63,795 bases of DNA. Source: an uncultured Ruminococcus sp. GTDB taxonomy: Bacteria > Bacillota > Clostridia > Lachnospirales > Lachnospiraceae. Both the position numbers and the translations under genes were made by a program. The notes below the pieces were generated by a model. The model had not been told where the DNA came from. It made no database searches and worked only from the letters and a program-made list of their open reading frames with translations. Location of the stretch: contig CAMMBV010000017.1 in the NCBI GenBank assembly GCA_946494335.1, positions 1-63,795 on the forward strand, in the 5' to 3' direction. Of the stretch, positions 1 to 6,747 are shown one piece after another. Numbering within the stretch: position 1 is the first letter of the stretch; every line of letters begins with the position of its first letter.

Positions 1-70
1 TCTTACATTCGCTATCCGTGAAGGCGGACGTACAGTAGGATCAGGCCGTGTTGCTTCTATCATTGAGTAA
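1..70 (+). CDS. tuf: Elongation factor Tu, C-terminal end (partial)
   Basis: The window opens inside this gene; only the last 22 codons and the TAA stop are present. The residues include FAIREGGRTVGSG followed by VASIIE, the highly conserved C-terminus of bacterial EF-Tu (domain III), the GTPase that delivers aminoacyl-tRNA to the ribosome. Strongly biased codon use agrees with a highly expressed gene. A structured 3' region and an intrinsic terminator follow, so this is the end of its operon. A decayed copy of the same 3' end lies about 1 kb downstream. The family call rests on the conserved tail alone but is secure. Confidence 0.93.
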   Translation, partial: LTFAIREGGRTVGSGRVASIIE

Positions 71-88
71 TCTGCGCGAAAGCAATGA

Positions 89-220
89 GATAAGCGCGTG
101 AAGGCGCACAAAGACAGCCACTGCAAGTATGCTTGCAAGTGGCTGTCTTTGTGTGTCTGCGGGCATTTATCGAATGCCCGCGACCGAGGAAATGCAAAGC
201 ATTTTCAAGGTGCGCTTATC
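89..220 (+). ncRNA. Multibranched structured RNA element downstream of tuf
   Basis: This non-coding stretch folds by inspection into a closed multibranch shape. A 9-bp outer stem pairs 89-97 (GATAAGCGC) with 212-220 (GCGCTTATC). Inside it are a long hairpin at 108-152 (15-bp stem ACAAAGACAGCCACT plus an inner GCAAG/CTTGC), a hairpin at 159-181 (GCGGGCATT/AATGCCCGC) and one at 188-206. None is followed by a U-tract, so these are not simple terminators; the terminator is separate, at 230-262. It could be a 3'UTR-derived small RNA or a processing and stability element of the tuf transcript. I do not recognise a named RNA family. Confidence 0.5.
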
Positions 221-229
221 AGTAAATGT

Positions 230-262
230 AAGGCTTCCGAGTTTTTCCCGGAAGCCTTTTTT
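230..262 (+). terminator. Intrinsic terminator of the tuf transcript
   Basis: The stem AGGCTTCCG/CGGAAGCCT with an A/T-rich loop is followed by a run of T. The 30-nt core (231-260) recurs identically at 1056-1085. The remaining bases 263-324 before the hicA promoter show nothing recognisable. Confidence 0.85.
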
Positions 263-324
263 GGCGCGTAGCAGCAGAATTATCTAATCATAAATCGATA
301 TCAGTATAAAAATAAAATAAAGCA

Positions 325-353
325 TTGACACCATATATGACGCCACATATAAT
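325..353 (+). promoter_or_regulatory. Consensus sigma-A promoter of hicAB
   Basis: TTGACA at 325-330, a 17-nt spacer and TATAAT at 348-353 form a perfect housekeeping promoter. The spacer contains CATATATG and CACATATA half-sites, a plausible site for HicB autorepression (inference). A GGAGGT ribosome site at 361-366 lies 7 nt before the hicA start. Confidence 0.8.
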
Positions 354-373
354 AAAGACAGGAGGTATACGAA

Positions 374-631
374 ATGTCGAAGTGGGATAAACTGATAGCG
401 CGTATATGCAATTTGTCAAAAGACCTCCGGTTTGATGAATTGCGAAAGGTATTGGAAAGTTACGGATATGAGCTGAATGCTCCGAGAGGCGGCAGTAGCC
501 ATTATACATTTAGGAAGCAAGGCTGTATGCCGATCACAATACCAAAGCATGAACCAATTAAAAAGGTATATGTAGAAATGGTAAGGCAGATAGTGGAAAG
601 TGAGGCGAAAAGTGATGAAGACGCTGGATGA
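374..631 (+). CDS. hicA: HicA mRNA interferase toxin
   Basis: This 85-residue protein has the HicA double-stranded-RNA-binding-like fold signature. Residues 39-46 read GGSSHYTF and include the catalytic histidine (His43), preceded by the typical helix FDELRKVLESYG. HicA toxins cleave mRNA and tmRNA and are held inactive by HicB. The length is slightly above the usual 60-80 residues because of a longer N-terminus. The start has a strong AGGAGGT site and a consensus promoter. The gene overlaps hicB, as is usual when toxin precedes antitoxin. The module lies between two copies of the tuf 3' end and its terminator, indicating acquisition at this site. Confidence 0.88.
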   Translation: MSKWDKLIARICNLSKDLRFDELRKVLESYGYELNAPRGGSSHYTFRKQGCMPITIPKHEPIKKVYVEMVRQIVESEAKSDEDAG

Positions 632-977
632 TTATATGGCAATGTCCTACCGTATGGAAATTGTAGAAGATTTGGAGGAAGGTGGATTCGTAATATCCTA
701 TCCGGATTTACCCGGCTGTATTACTTGTGGTGAAACAGTGGAAAGTGCAGTGGCAAATGCATTGGATGCGAAAAAAGCATGGATGGAAGCAGCTCTTGAA
801 GAAGGAATAGAGATTCACGAGCCGGACAGCCTTGAAAATTATTCCGGACAATTTAAATTGAGAATACCACGAAGTCTGCACAGATTACTGGCGGAACATT
901 CTCAGAGAGAGGGAGTCAGTATGAACCAATATTGCGTCTACCTTCTTTCCAGAAATGATGCGGTATTTTCAAAATAG
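615..977 (+). CDS. hicB: HicB antitoxin
   Basis: HicB-family antitoxin of about 120 residues. The N-terminal partial RNase H-like fold reads EDLEEGGFVISYPDLPGC, with the hallmark YPDLPGC. The C-terminal half (LRIPRSLHRLLAEHSQREGVSMNQYCVYLL) is a ribbon-helix-helix/Arc-type DNA-binding domain. It neutralises HicA and should repress the upstream promoter. An in-frame GTG exists at 600, but ATG 615 is preferred because GAGGCGA lies just ahead of it; either start overlaps hicA, consistent with translational coupling. It ends just before the degenerate tuf remnant. Confidence 0.86.
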   Translation: MKTLDDYMAMSYRMEIVEDLEEGGFVISYPDLPGCITCGETVESAVANALDAKKAWMEAALEEGIEIHEPDSLENYSGQFKLRIPRSLHRLLAEHSQREGVSMNQYCVYLLSRNDAVFSK

Positions 978-1013
978 ATGCTTTAAAAATTATTTTATTA
1001 TTCTGGTCTGATG

Positions 1014-1049
1014 CCGTGAGGATGGATGTACAGCAGAATCAGGTCGTGT
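1014..1049 (+). pseudogene. Decayed duplicate of the tuf 3' end
   Basis: Bases 1014-1049 align without gaps to tuf bases 16-51 with 29 of 36 identities; all seven differences are transitions. The reading frame is not maintained. It is followed, as is intact tuf, by the same 30-nt terminator core, but the 89-220 RNA element is missing. I interpret it as a remnant of a duplication that accompanied insertion of hicAB. Confidence 0.7.
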
Positions 1050-1054
1050 AACAG

Positions 1055-1086
1055 GAGGCTTCCGAGTTTTTCCCGGAAGCCTTTTC
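1055..1086 (+). terminator. Second copy of the tuf-type terminator
   Basis: An AGGCTTCCG/CGGAAGCCT hairpin plus TTTT, identical over 30 nt to the terminator behind tuf. It now terminates the hicAB transcript. Confidence 0.8.
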
Positions 1087-1091
1087 TGCGA

Positions 1092-1440
1092 TTATATCAT
1101 AGTCTGTCCGCCGCTGATATTGATGGCCTGCCCCGTCATATAATCGGTATATTCCGAAGCCATCATTACAGCTATATTCGCCACGTCCTGCGGCATAACC
1201 CATCTTCCCAGAGGAATGGCATCCTGCCAGGCCTTTAAGATGACCTCCGGTCGGGTTCCGTCAGTTTCGCAAAATGCAGCCGCTTCCCGAAGTGTCATTT
1301 CGGACATAACTGAGCCGGGGCAGATACAATTTACGCGGATTCCGGTATCTTTTAATTCTATAGCCAGCGCCCTGGTAAAGCCAATCACCGCCAGGCGGAA
1401 GCGGCAAACTGATGGGGACGATTATCGGTGTACCCACATC
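1092..1440 (-). pseudogene. 5'-truncated, frameshifted short-chain dehydrogenase/reductase
   Basis: The minus strand encodes the C-terminal 98 residues of a classical SDR enzyme: VIGFTRALAIELKDTGIRVN, then a CPGSV segment, and the closing ASEYTDYMTGQAINISGGQ. Intact SDRs have about 250 residues. Upstream, a second frame carries NRPHQFAAS, matching the region before the catalytic Tyr-x3-Lys, but a frameshift breaks it there and the active-site lysine is gone. No Rossmann GxxxGxG motif is present. It is therefore a non-functional NAD(P)-dependent oxidoreductase remnant. The 3' end lies directly against the second tuf-type terminator. Confidence 0.75.
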
Positions 1441-1476
1441 CAAATAAGAAGAAAGATTGAAATAAAGATTGAAATG

Positions 1477-1516
1477 AGGCAGGGGTGACTCTTGTGAGTC
1501 AAACCTGCCTACCGGT
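1477..1516 (+). terminator. Strong hairpin between two gene remnants
   Basis: AGGCAGG (1477-1483) pairs with CCTGCCT (1504-1510), and an inner TGACTC/GAGTCA stem closes the loop. A TATTTTTTATTTT stretch starts about 6 nt downstream. It resembles a terminator with a displaced U-tract and sits at the junction of the SDR and PucR fragments. Confidence 0.4.
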
Positions 1517-1552
1517 ATTTTTTATTTTGGATCTTCCAAAGAAACGGAAGCA

Positions 1553-2275
1553 ATGATGCGTTCACTTTTGCTGGACAATGTAACGTATTCCCGCGAGTAT
1601 GATCATCTGCTGGGACAACAGGGATGGCAGGCGGGTGATGTCTATCTTTGCGTATTCTTCCGTGCGATTGCCGGACAGACTCCCGGTGTCAACGTCAATT
1701 ATGATGCTTTCTATCTGCGGGATTTGTTTGACAGCCATTATATCCTGGTTCATGATGCTTCAATCTATCAGGTTATTAATATCTCTAAAAGCCAGTATTC
1801 CTCAGAAGATCTCAAGAGGTGTCTGAAACTCTTTTTGAATAATAACAATTATATTGCCGGGCTGAGTATTGAGTTTGAGGATTTCGCTCACGTCTGGATG
1901 TATATGCAGCAGGCGATGACGGCGGCTGAATACCATGAACCAACTGCCGATAGCTGCATCTTTCAATTTGAAAAAAACGTACTCTACATCCTTCTGCAAA
2001 ATGCAAAAAACGGATATGCCAGTGAGTTTTATCTCACCAACCCACTTCGCCGTCTTTTCCAATATGATCGGAAAAATCATGCCGATCTCGTTAAAACATT
2101 ACAAGTATATCTGGAAAATAATCTGAGCGTTCCCCGCACACAGGAGCAGCTTCATATTGCCCGCACAACTTGCCTTTATCGTATTCAGAGAATCGAGAAT
2201 ATTTCCCGTCTGAATTTAAAACATCCAGATACCCAGCTCTATCTTCTGCTCCTGTTCCGGTTGATGGACATATAA
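1553..2275 (+). pseudogene. PucR-type transcriptional regulator, N-terminally truncated
   Basis: The last 60 residues (LVKTLQVYLENNLSVPRTQE, then QLHIARTTCLYRIQRIENIS and LHPDTQLYLLLLF-like sequence) match the C-terminal helix-turn-helix of PucR/CdaR-type regulators. Such proteins normally have 400-550 residues with an N-terminal ligand-sensing domain; here 240 remain. The frame stays open upstream of ATG 1553 to about 1499 without a start or ribosome site, so the 5' part was probably lost. Residues 1-170 look like the GGDEF-like middle domain of the family. A shortened but functional protein cannot be ruled out. No partner genes are nearby. Confidence 0.6.
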
Positions 2276-2316
2276 GGGTATTCACCCCTTGTAAAATCGT
2301 TGGGATTTAGTAAAAT
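2274..2316 (+). promoter_or_regulatory. Promoter of the thioesterase gene
   Basis: TTGTAA (2289-2294), a 16-nt spacer and TAAAAT (2311-2316). Immediately upstream is GGGT-ATTC-ACCC, an inverted repeat abutting CTTGTAA. This layout echoes the three palindrome-CTTGT promoters further downstream, but the arms differ. Confidence 0.5.
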
Positions 2317-2400
2317 AGTAAAGAGGTTCTATGGATTTAAAATCGCTTGAACAGCATTTATAAAATAAAATCAACTTTAAAAGAAGGGGGAGTGGAAAAT

Positions 2401-2871
2401 ATGCAGCCGAAGCGGGTAGAAGATACTGTGATTGAGCAGGTATACCAGGTACGGCCGGAGCACCTGAACGGTTCCGGAAGACTGTTTGGGGGACGTCTGA
2501 TGGAATGGATTGACGAGGTGGCCGGTCTTGTGGGGATGCGTCACGCCCAGAGCAATGTGATTACAGCGTCTGTGGATAACCTGAAGTTTATCCGTGGGGT
2601 ATTTCAGGGAGATCTTCTGGTTCTGATCGGTAAGATGACCTATGTGGGGAATACTTCCATGGAGGTTCGGGTGGATACGTATGTGGAGACGCTGGACGGT
2701 ATGCGGCGTCCGGTAAACCGGGCCTATCTGATTCTGGTGGCGGTGGATAAGGATAACAGACCGGCCCGGGTACCGGGGCTGATTGTGGAAAGCGAATCCG
2801 AAAAAGCCGAGTGGGAAGCCGGAATCAGAAGGCGTGAGGTGAGAATGCAGCGAAAAGAGGAAGGTTTTTAA
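2401..2871 (+). CDS. Acyl-CoA thioesterase (hotdog fold, YciA/ACOT type)
   Basis: A 156-residue single hotdog domain. The family signatures are LFGGRLMEWIDEVAGLVGMRH (GG-x-L-M-x-W-I/M-D, carrying the catalytic Asp), the strand VITASVDNLKF and the closing region RPVNRAYLILVAVD. Such enzymes hydrolyse acyl-CoA to the free acid and CoA in the cytoplasm. ATG 2401 is chosen because AAGGGGGAG precedes it; an upstream in-frame start at 2347 lacks a site. The gene stands alone with its own promoter and is the only clearly intact metabolic gene in the first 4 kb. The substrate chain length cannot be read from sequence. Confidence 0.85.
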   Translation: MQPKRVEDTVIEQVYQVRPEHLNGSGRLFGGRLMEWIDEVAGLVGMRHAQSNVITASVDNLKFIRGVFQGDLLVLIGKMTYVGNTSMEVRVDTYVETLDGMRRPVNRAYLILVAVDKDNRPARVPGLIVESESEKAEWEAGIRRREVRMQRKEEGF

Positions 2872-2881
2872 AAGGCATATA

Positions 2882-2968
2882 GTGCGCGTCTATTTCAGCA
2901 AGACCAGCACCGAAACTATGAGCGACAAAATCAAGCGTATGCTCAAAAATGAGATACAGCAGATGTAA
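2882..2968 (+). pseudogene. TnpW-like transposon protein remnant
   Basis: About 28 codons end in TAA and read VRVYFSKTSTETMSDKIKRM followed by LKNE, resembling the C-terminus of the small TnpW proteins of clostridial conjugative and mobilisable elements. The 5' part is absent. It marks a former mobile element next to the PIN/AbrB toxin-antitoxin pair. The GTG at 2882 could allow translation, but no ribosome site precedes it. Confidence 0.5.
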
Positions 2969-2972
2969 ACAC

Positions 2973-3012
2973 AGCGAGCCGGGAGTTTTTCACTCTCGGC
3001 TCGCTGCCTTTT
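2973..3012. terminator. Terminator between the tnpW remnant and the PIN toxin gene
   Basis: AGCGAGCCGGGAG pairs with CTCTCGGCTCGCT around a short loop and is followed by TGCCTTTTC. The near-symmetrical 13-bp stem sits between convergent genes and may work for both. Confidence 0.65.
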
Positions 3013-3019
3013 CAACAAG

Positions 3020-3421
3020 TCAATATTTCAAAAATTCTGCCGGTGTCATAATCGCCGGATTTTTCACGCCGGACTCTAAGAAATCCTTATCGCCGGTAAG
3101 AAGAATATCAGCTTTTGCCTCGATCGCCGCCCGCAGGATGGGGCGGTCATTTACATCCCGGATTTGCGTTTCCGACACGTTTTCGTCTGTTGGAACCGGG
3201 ACTAATTTCAAAGTCAGCAGAGCTACCGAAAGAAACTTATCCAAAGCCGCGAGGCGGTTTGGGAATTTCTTGTTGAAAATCCGTTTCATTTCATCCACGT
3301 TCTGCTCACAGATCAGACCATGATTGGGATATGAGGCTGCTTTTACATACGCCTTAAACGGTGTTCCGTTGGCGCTTAATGCCGCAGAAATAAGGACGTT
3401 GGTATCTATCAAAACTCTCAT
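3020..3421 (-). CDS. PIN-domain toxin (putative toxin-antitoxin RNase)
   Basis: A 133-residue PIN domain of the COG1569 type. The acidic residues expected to bind Mg2+ are present: Asp6 in VLIDTNVLISA, Glu44 in NVDEMKRIF, the Asp of VNDRPILRAAIEAKAD and the Asp pair in LLTGDKDFL. PIN toxins are endoribonucleases. The gene overlaps its partner antitoxin by 4 nt (ATGA), so translation is coupled. It sits next to a transposon remnant and its own terminator, consistent with a transferred module. The target RNA is unknown. Confidence 0.85.
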   Translation of the reverse strand: MRVLIDTNVLISAALSANGTPFKAYVKAASYPNHGLICEQNVDEMKRIFNKKFPNRLAALDKFLSVALLTLKLVPVPTDENVSETQIRDVNDRPILRAAIEAKADILLTGDKDFLESGVKNPAIMTPAEFLKY

Positions 3422-3693
3422 GCCTTTTCGTCCTCGTTCCGCAATTCTTTGACAAGCGCCATTACATCATCTTCCGAAGTCAGGCCGGTGCGTTCTGCTT
3501 CTCCGGCCATTTCCTGCTGGAGAATTTGCATGGCGTACACAGCAGAATTGACAATACGGACAGTGTTTCCTTCCACCACGAAAGTAACCCTGTCACCGCT
3601 TGCCACACCGAGGACATCCCGGACATCCTTTGGGATTGTGACCTGTCCTTTTGCCATGACCTTTGCATTGTCTACAAATGTTTTTGCTAACAT
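3418..3693 (-). CDS. AbrB/SpoVT-type antitoxin of the PIN toxin
   Basis: The N-terminal swapped-hairpin AbrB domain reads NAKVMAKGQVTIPKDVRDVL followed by GVASGDRVTF, the classic looped-hinge DNA-binding motif. The C-terminal tail (VYAMQILQQEMAGEAERTG onward) is the likely toxin-binding helix. ATG at 3693 is chosen because AGGTGG precedes it; the frame extends further upstream without a site. About 91 residues fits the family. It should neutralise the PIN protein and repress its own promoter, whose start region carries an inverted repeat. Confidence 0.85.
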   Translation of the reverse strand: MLAKTFVDNAKVMAKGQVTIPKDVRDVLGVASGDRVTFVVEGNTVRIVNSAVYAMQILQQEMAGEAERTGLTSEDDVMALVKELRNEDEKA

Positions 3694-3723
3694 GGTTTTG
3701 CACCACCTTTCTGAAAATATGGA

Positions 3724-3774
3724 AAGTAGGAATTTCCCTACTTCTATTATACGCAGAAAGACCGAGAAAATCAA
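3724..3774 (-). promoter_or_regulatory. Promoter and operator of the AbrB/PIN operon
   Basis: Read on the minus strand: TTGATT (3769-3774), a 17-nt spacer, TATAAT (3746-3751). Just downstream lies an inverted repeat, AAGTAGG-N5-CCTACTT (3724-3743), overlapping the expected transcription start and suited to repression by the antitoxin. Confidence 0.7.
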
Positions 3775-3844
3775 TGGGAGCCGTTGAAATTATTTTTTCA
3801 GGGCCAGCACAGACCGCAAGATTGTAGATTTTTTGTGAACTTGA

Positions 3845-3990
3845 TTAAAAAATCCTTTGCAAATCACCTCTGGTTTTTTGCAGCAGCACGGTAAGCCAGT
3901 GCAGAATGCAGTATTCCGGCCCATTTAGTTCAAGGATCCGCAGACCGTCACATTCGATTTCATAGCAGTAGTTTTTCAAACAACGGACAG
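3845..3990 (-). pseudogene. Fragment of a DUF3990-like gene
   Basis: On the minus strand a short open stretch reads YEIECDGLRILELNGPEYCI followed by LHWLTVLLQ, then a stop. It resembles the interior of DUF3990 proteins common in Lachnospiraceae accessory regions, as far as I can recall the family. Start and remainder are missing. No other feature is visible in 3775-4002. Confidence 0.35.
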
Positions 3991-4002
3991 CGCCTCCTCT
4001 TT

Positions 4003-5292
4003 TTACCCGATCAATATCACCACCTTGAAGGAAGTCTGATCATAGGAAATATCCAGCGTCCCTTCGTAGCGGTCCGTCACTTCTTTTACAGAGGAGATTC
4101 CGATTCCGTGAATGTTCCGGTCCTTTTTGTCAGATATATATTTGCCTTTTGAAACGGTGATATCATTTTCCTTTGCATTTTCCAGCTCGAAGCTGAAATA
4201 GCCGTTTTTTGTGTAGCGGCATTTTAAACGCAGCCACCGTTTGGCGGGCTGCTGGATTTTCCTGCAGGCTTCTATGGCGTTATCCAGGGTGTTGGCAAAG
4301 ATGGTGCACAGGCTGACGTCGTCGATCAAAACCATGGTGTCGATATCAATATTGAAAAAACCGTCGATGCCTGCGTCTGTCATCTGCTGGTATTTTGCAT
4401 TCAGTACGGCGTTTACCACACTGTTGTCGCAGAATTTCCGGTTTGCCGTGCGGATATCGGCGGCCATTTCTTCAAAATATGCCCTGGCTTGTGCGGTATT
4501 TTCATTTTGCAGCAGGTGTCCCACAACGGCCAGGTGATGATTCATGTCATGGCGGAATTTTCGTATCTGATTCTGATTGCGTTCCAGTTCTTCGTAATAG
4601 TTTTTCTGCAGCTGAAGGTTTTTCCGCTCCATATCCGCAAAAATTCCATCGGCCAGGTAAGCGGCCAGGCGGATGCTTCCTATGTTGGTTACGATGCAGG
4701 CCAGCATGCAGGGCCATATGAGCCAGGAATCATTAACAGGCGACAGATAGATGCAGCTGAAAATGCTGACGAAGGAAGCGGTGCAGACAATATCAATGAT
4801 GCCCCAGGTCCGGTCAGTAAAAGTATCATAGATTTTCCGGAATGATTTCCCCAGAATGCGGTAGAAAAAGATCCAGAAAAGGACTACGGGGGTAAAGGCC
4901 AGCGTGGAGATTACAGTGTTGGCCAGTTGATTTTCTTCTGTAAAAAACAGGAAGAAAATATGAGAGCCCAGGTCAGTTACTAAAAAATTCAACGCGCAGG
5001 ATATAGGAAGCAGAATCATAATCAGCGACAGTTTAACGCCCCATCTGCCTTTGTAGAGCGCAAAGTTTAAAAGGAAAAACAGGGGTACAATCATGGTGAT
5101 ATTCCACATATCCTGGGGATAAACGATAATGGCGGCCACCACTGCGTAGCCCAGCAGTCCCAGGAGAAACAAAAGTCTGCTCTTTCTCCTTTTCAGACAG
5201 CAGTCAATGGATCTCATGAAAAAATATCCGCAGGTCAGATTCAGCAGATCGCCCAGTATTTGAAACAGTCGGATGATAATAGTCGGATTCAT
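4003..5292 (-). CDS. GHKL sensor histidine kinase (AgrC-like)
   Basis: 429 residues. About six hydrophobic segments span residues 5-215, with little extracellular loop, as in AgrC/peptide-sensing kinases. A coiled stretch (MERKNLQLQKNYYEELERNQ) leads to the phospho-acceptor box FRHDMNHHLAVVGHL with His248. The ATPase part has an N-box (NTLDNAIEACRKI) and G-box (HGIGISSVKEV), typical of the GHKL HPK10 group. It should phosphorylate the LytTR regulator encoded just upstream in the same operon (gap 12 nt). Divergent Bce-like ABC genes suggest sensing of an antimicrobial peptide or cell-envelope signal; the ligand is unknown. Confidence 0.85.
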   Translation of the reverse strand: MNPTIIIRLFQILGDLLNLTCGYFFMRSIDCCLKRRKSRLLFLLGLLGYAVVAAIIVYPQDMWNITMIVPLFFLLNFALYKGRWGVKLSLIMILLPISCALNFLVTDLGSHIFFLFFTEENQLANTVISTLAFTPVVLFWIFFYRILGKSFRKIYDTFTDRTWGIIDIVCTASFVSIFSCIYLSPVNDSWLIWPCMLACIVTNIGSIRLAAYLADGIFADMERKNLQLQKNYYEELERNQNQIRKFRHDMNHHLAVVGHLLQNENTAQARAYFEEMAADIRTANRKFCDNSVVNAVLNAKYQQMTDAGIDGFFNIDIDTMVLIDDVSLCTIFANTLDNAIEACRKIQQPAKRWLRLKCRYTKNGYFSFELENAKENDITVSKGKYISDKKDRNIHGIGISSVKEVTDRYEGTLDISYDQTSFKVVILIG

Positions 5293-5304
5293 GGCGGTTC
5301 TCCT

Positions 5305-6009
5305 TTACTGCAGCATCGTCTGTGCAAAGGCCACAGCCAGCTGCTGCCTGTATGTGCGGCTGACGGGAATTTCCATATCGCACAGGATGCAGCGGTTTCC
5401 TTCGATTTTTGAAACGTAGTTCATATTGATCAGATACCGGTTGTGGGTTCGCTGGAAATAGCCGGGCACCTTTTCCGCAAGATCATCCAGTTTTCCATAA
5501 AAGGCAGTGCGATTTCCATGTTTATCCAGGGCACAGATGCTTCTTTTGTCGCTGAAAAAGCATGTAATCTGGCTTAAGGCCAGACGCTGTACGCCGGATT
5601 TCTGTTCAATGACGAAGTACTGTTCTTTGCGTTTGTCCAGAGATTCCAGAGCTTTGTCCAGCACCTCTTTTATCTTTTGGGGCTGATAAGGCTTTAATAT
5701 ATAATGAAAAGCCTGCACCTCGTATCCCTGGAACACGTAGTCGGGATAGGCGGTGACAAAAATGATCAGCATATTTCTTTTGTGGGCGCGCAGAAAACGT
5801 GCCGTTTCCATCCCGCCCATTCCCGGCATCTCAATATCCAGAAAGAGGATATCAATATTCTCCAGAGATTTGTCTTCCAGAAGCGTTTCGCCTGATTCGT
5901 ATTCACACATTTCAAAGGGAATTCCTGCAAGTTCCAGGTGTATTTCCACCAGACGGCGCAGATCACGCCGCAGGTTTTTTTCGTCGTCGCAGATTGCAAT
6001 TTTCATCAT
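5305..6009 (-). CDS. LytTR-family response regulator
   Basis: 234 residues. The receiver domain (1-120) has the acidic pair ICDDE, phospho-acceptor Asp58 in LFLDIEMPG, the Thr of FVTAYP and the Lys of ILKPY. The C-terminal LytTR DNA-binding domain (about 135-232) contains FFSDKRSICAL, FQRTHNRYLINMNYV and PVSRTYRQQL. Start ATG 6009 (or 6006) follows GGAGGAAAT; an upstream in-frame ATG is unlikely. Transcribed from the duplicated promoter region, with a perfect palindrome ATGTCA-N4-TGACAT overlapping its -35 box as a likely regulatory site. It probably controls the divergent ABC transporter. Confidence 0.88.
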   Translation of the reverse strand: MMKIAICDDEKNLRRDLRRLVEIHLELAGIPFEMCEYESGETLLEDKSLENIDILFLDIEMPGMGGMETARFLRAHKRNMLIIFVTAYPDYVFQGYEVQAFHYILKPYQPQKIKEVLDKALESLDKRKEQYFVIEQKSGVQRLALSQITCFFSDKRSICALDKHGNRTAFYGKLDDLAEKVPGYFQRTHNRYLINMNYVSKIEGNRCILCDMEIPVSRTYRQQLAVAFAQTMLQ

Positions 6010-6019
6010 GATTTCCTCC

Positions 6020-6126
6020 GCTACTATGGTATCATACAAAGATTACAAAATCTATGTCAAAAATGACATTTGGCCCGGTCAACTTCCTTCTTTGATTTTA
6101 TTATAATGGCTTTATCATAGGGAGGA
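6020..6126. repeat. Direct repeat copy A: divergent promoter region
   Basis: 107 nt repeated at 6748-6854 with one mismatch (98 nt identical at 6020-6117). On the minus strand it holds TTGACA (6055-6060), an 18-nt spacer and TATGAT (6031-6036), the promoter of the LytTR gene. On the plus strand it holds a TATAAT-type box. The palindrome ATGTCA-AAAA-TGACAT lies at 6054-6069. Confidence 0.9.
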
Positions 6127-6220
6127 CTCTTTCTGATAGATAAGCAGGAAAATCTGTGGTATACTAAGGATGTGTGAAGGAAACAATCCAAGCAAATCTG
6201 TTTGAGAGGATGTGAGCAGG

Positions 6221-6568
6221 ATGATCAACAACGAGATTAATGCAATCAAAGACAGAATTCGCCTGACGGTAATGCCGAAACGGATTTATCTGTTCGGTTC
6301 TTTTGCAAAAGATACGTATAATGAAGACAGCGACTATGATTTTTATGTAGTAGTTTCGGACGATGCCGGGAATCAGATTGAACTGTCCCAGAAAGTATAT
6401 AAGTCCCTCCGTGGGATCCGGAAGCGTCCGGTTGACATCGTGGTGGGATACGAATCGTCCTTTGATGAGAGGGCAAAAGAAAATACCCTTGAGAAAATCG
6501 TGAAACAGGAGGGTGTGCTATTATATGAAAAAACAGGAGCTGATTCAGCCGCAGGAGCTTTACATTGA
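6221..6568 (+). CDS. MNT-type nucleotidyltransferase (minimal, toxin-antitoxin-like)
   Basis: 115 residues with the minimal nucleotidyltransferase fold. The motif is GSFAKDTYNEDSDYDFYVVV: GSF, then D-x-D (DSDYDF) for metal binding, and a third Asp in RPVDIVVGY. MNT proteins usually pair with a HEPN protein, which they AMPylate and inactivate. Start ATG 6221 follows AGCAGG; a GTG at 6212 is in frame but poorer. Only a 43-residue reading frame follows, so a full HEPN partner is missing. The unit lies exactly between two 107-nt copies of the host promoter region, showing it is an insertion. Confidence 0.78.
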   Translation: MINNEINAIKDRIRLTVMPKRIYLFGSFAKDTYNEDSDYDFYVVVSDDAGNQIELSQKVYKSLRGIRKRPVDIVVGYESSFDERAKENTLEKIVKQEGVLLYEKTGADSAAGALH

Positions 6569-6656
6569 GGAATATCATGTTATAAAAACATTGCAGGAGA
6601 CGGAAACTTTGTATAAGTGGCTGACAGGAATATTGGAAAGCCAAAGGGAAAGTTAG
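6525..6656 (+). CDS. 43-residue protein after the nucleotidyltransferase
   Basis: A short frame starts ATG at 6525, overlapping the MNT gene, and ends TAG at 6654-6656, immediately ahead of a terminator. It is rich in Glu, Gln and Leu (MKKQELIQPQELYIEEYHVI onward) and predicted mostly helical. It may be a short helical partner or the remnant of a HEPN gene. No family is recognised. A clear ribosome site (GGAGGGTG, about 8 nt upstream) supports translation. Confidence 0.45.
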   Translation: MKKQELIQPQELYIEEYHVIKTLQETETLYKWLTGILESQRES

Positions 6657-6691
6657 AACAGAAGGAAGACTAAATATAGAAATGCGTAGAG

Positions 6692-6739
6692 AGCAGGTGT
6701 GCATGAAGAAGTAAAATCTTACATGCAGCCTGCTTTTTC
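6692..6739 (+). terminator. Terminator of the nucleotidyltransferase unit
   Basis: AGCAGG-N3-GCATG pairs with CATGC-N2-CCTGCT across an A-rich loop and is followed by TTTTTCGTTTC. It closes the inserted unit 8 nt before promoter copy B. Confidence 0.75.
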
Positions 6740-6747
6740 GTTTCTTT

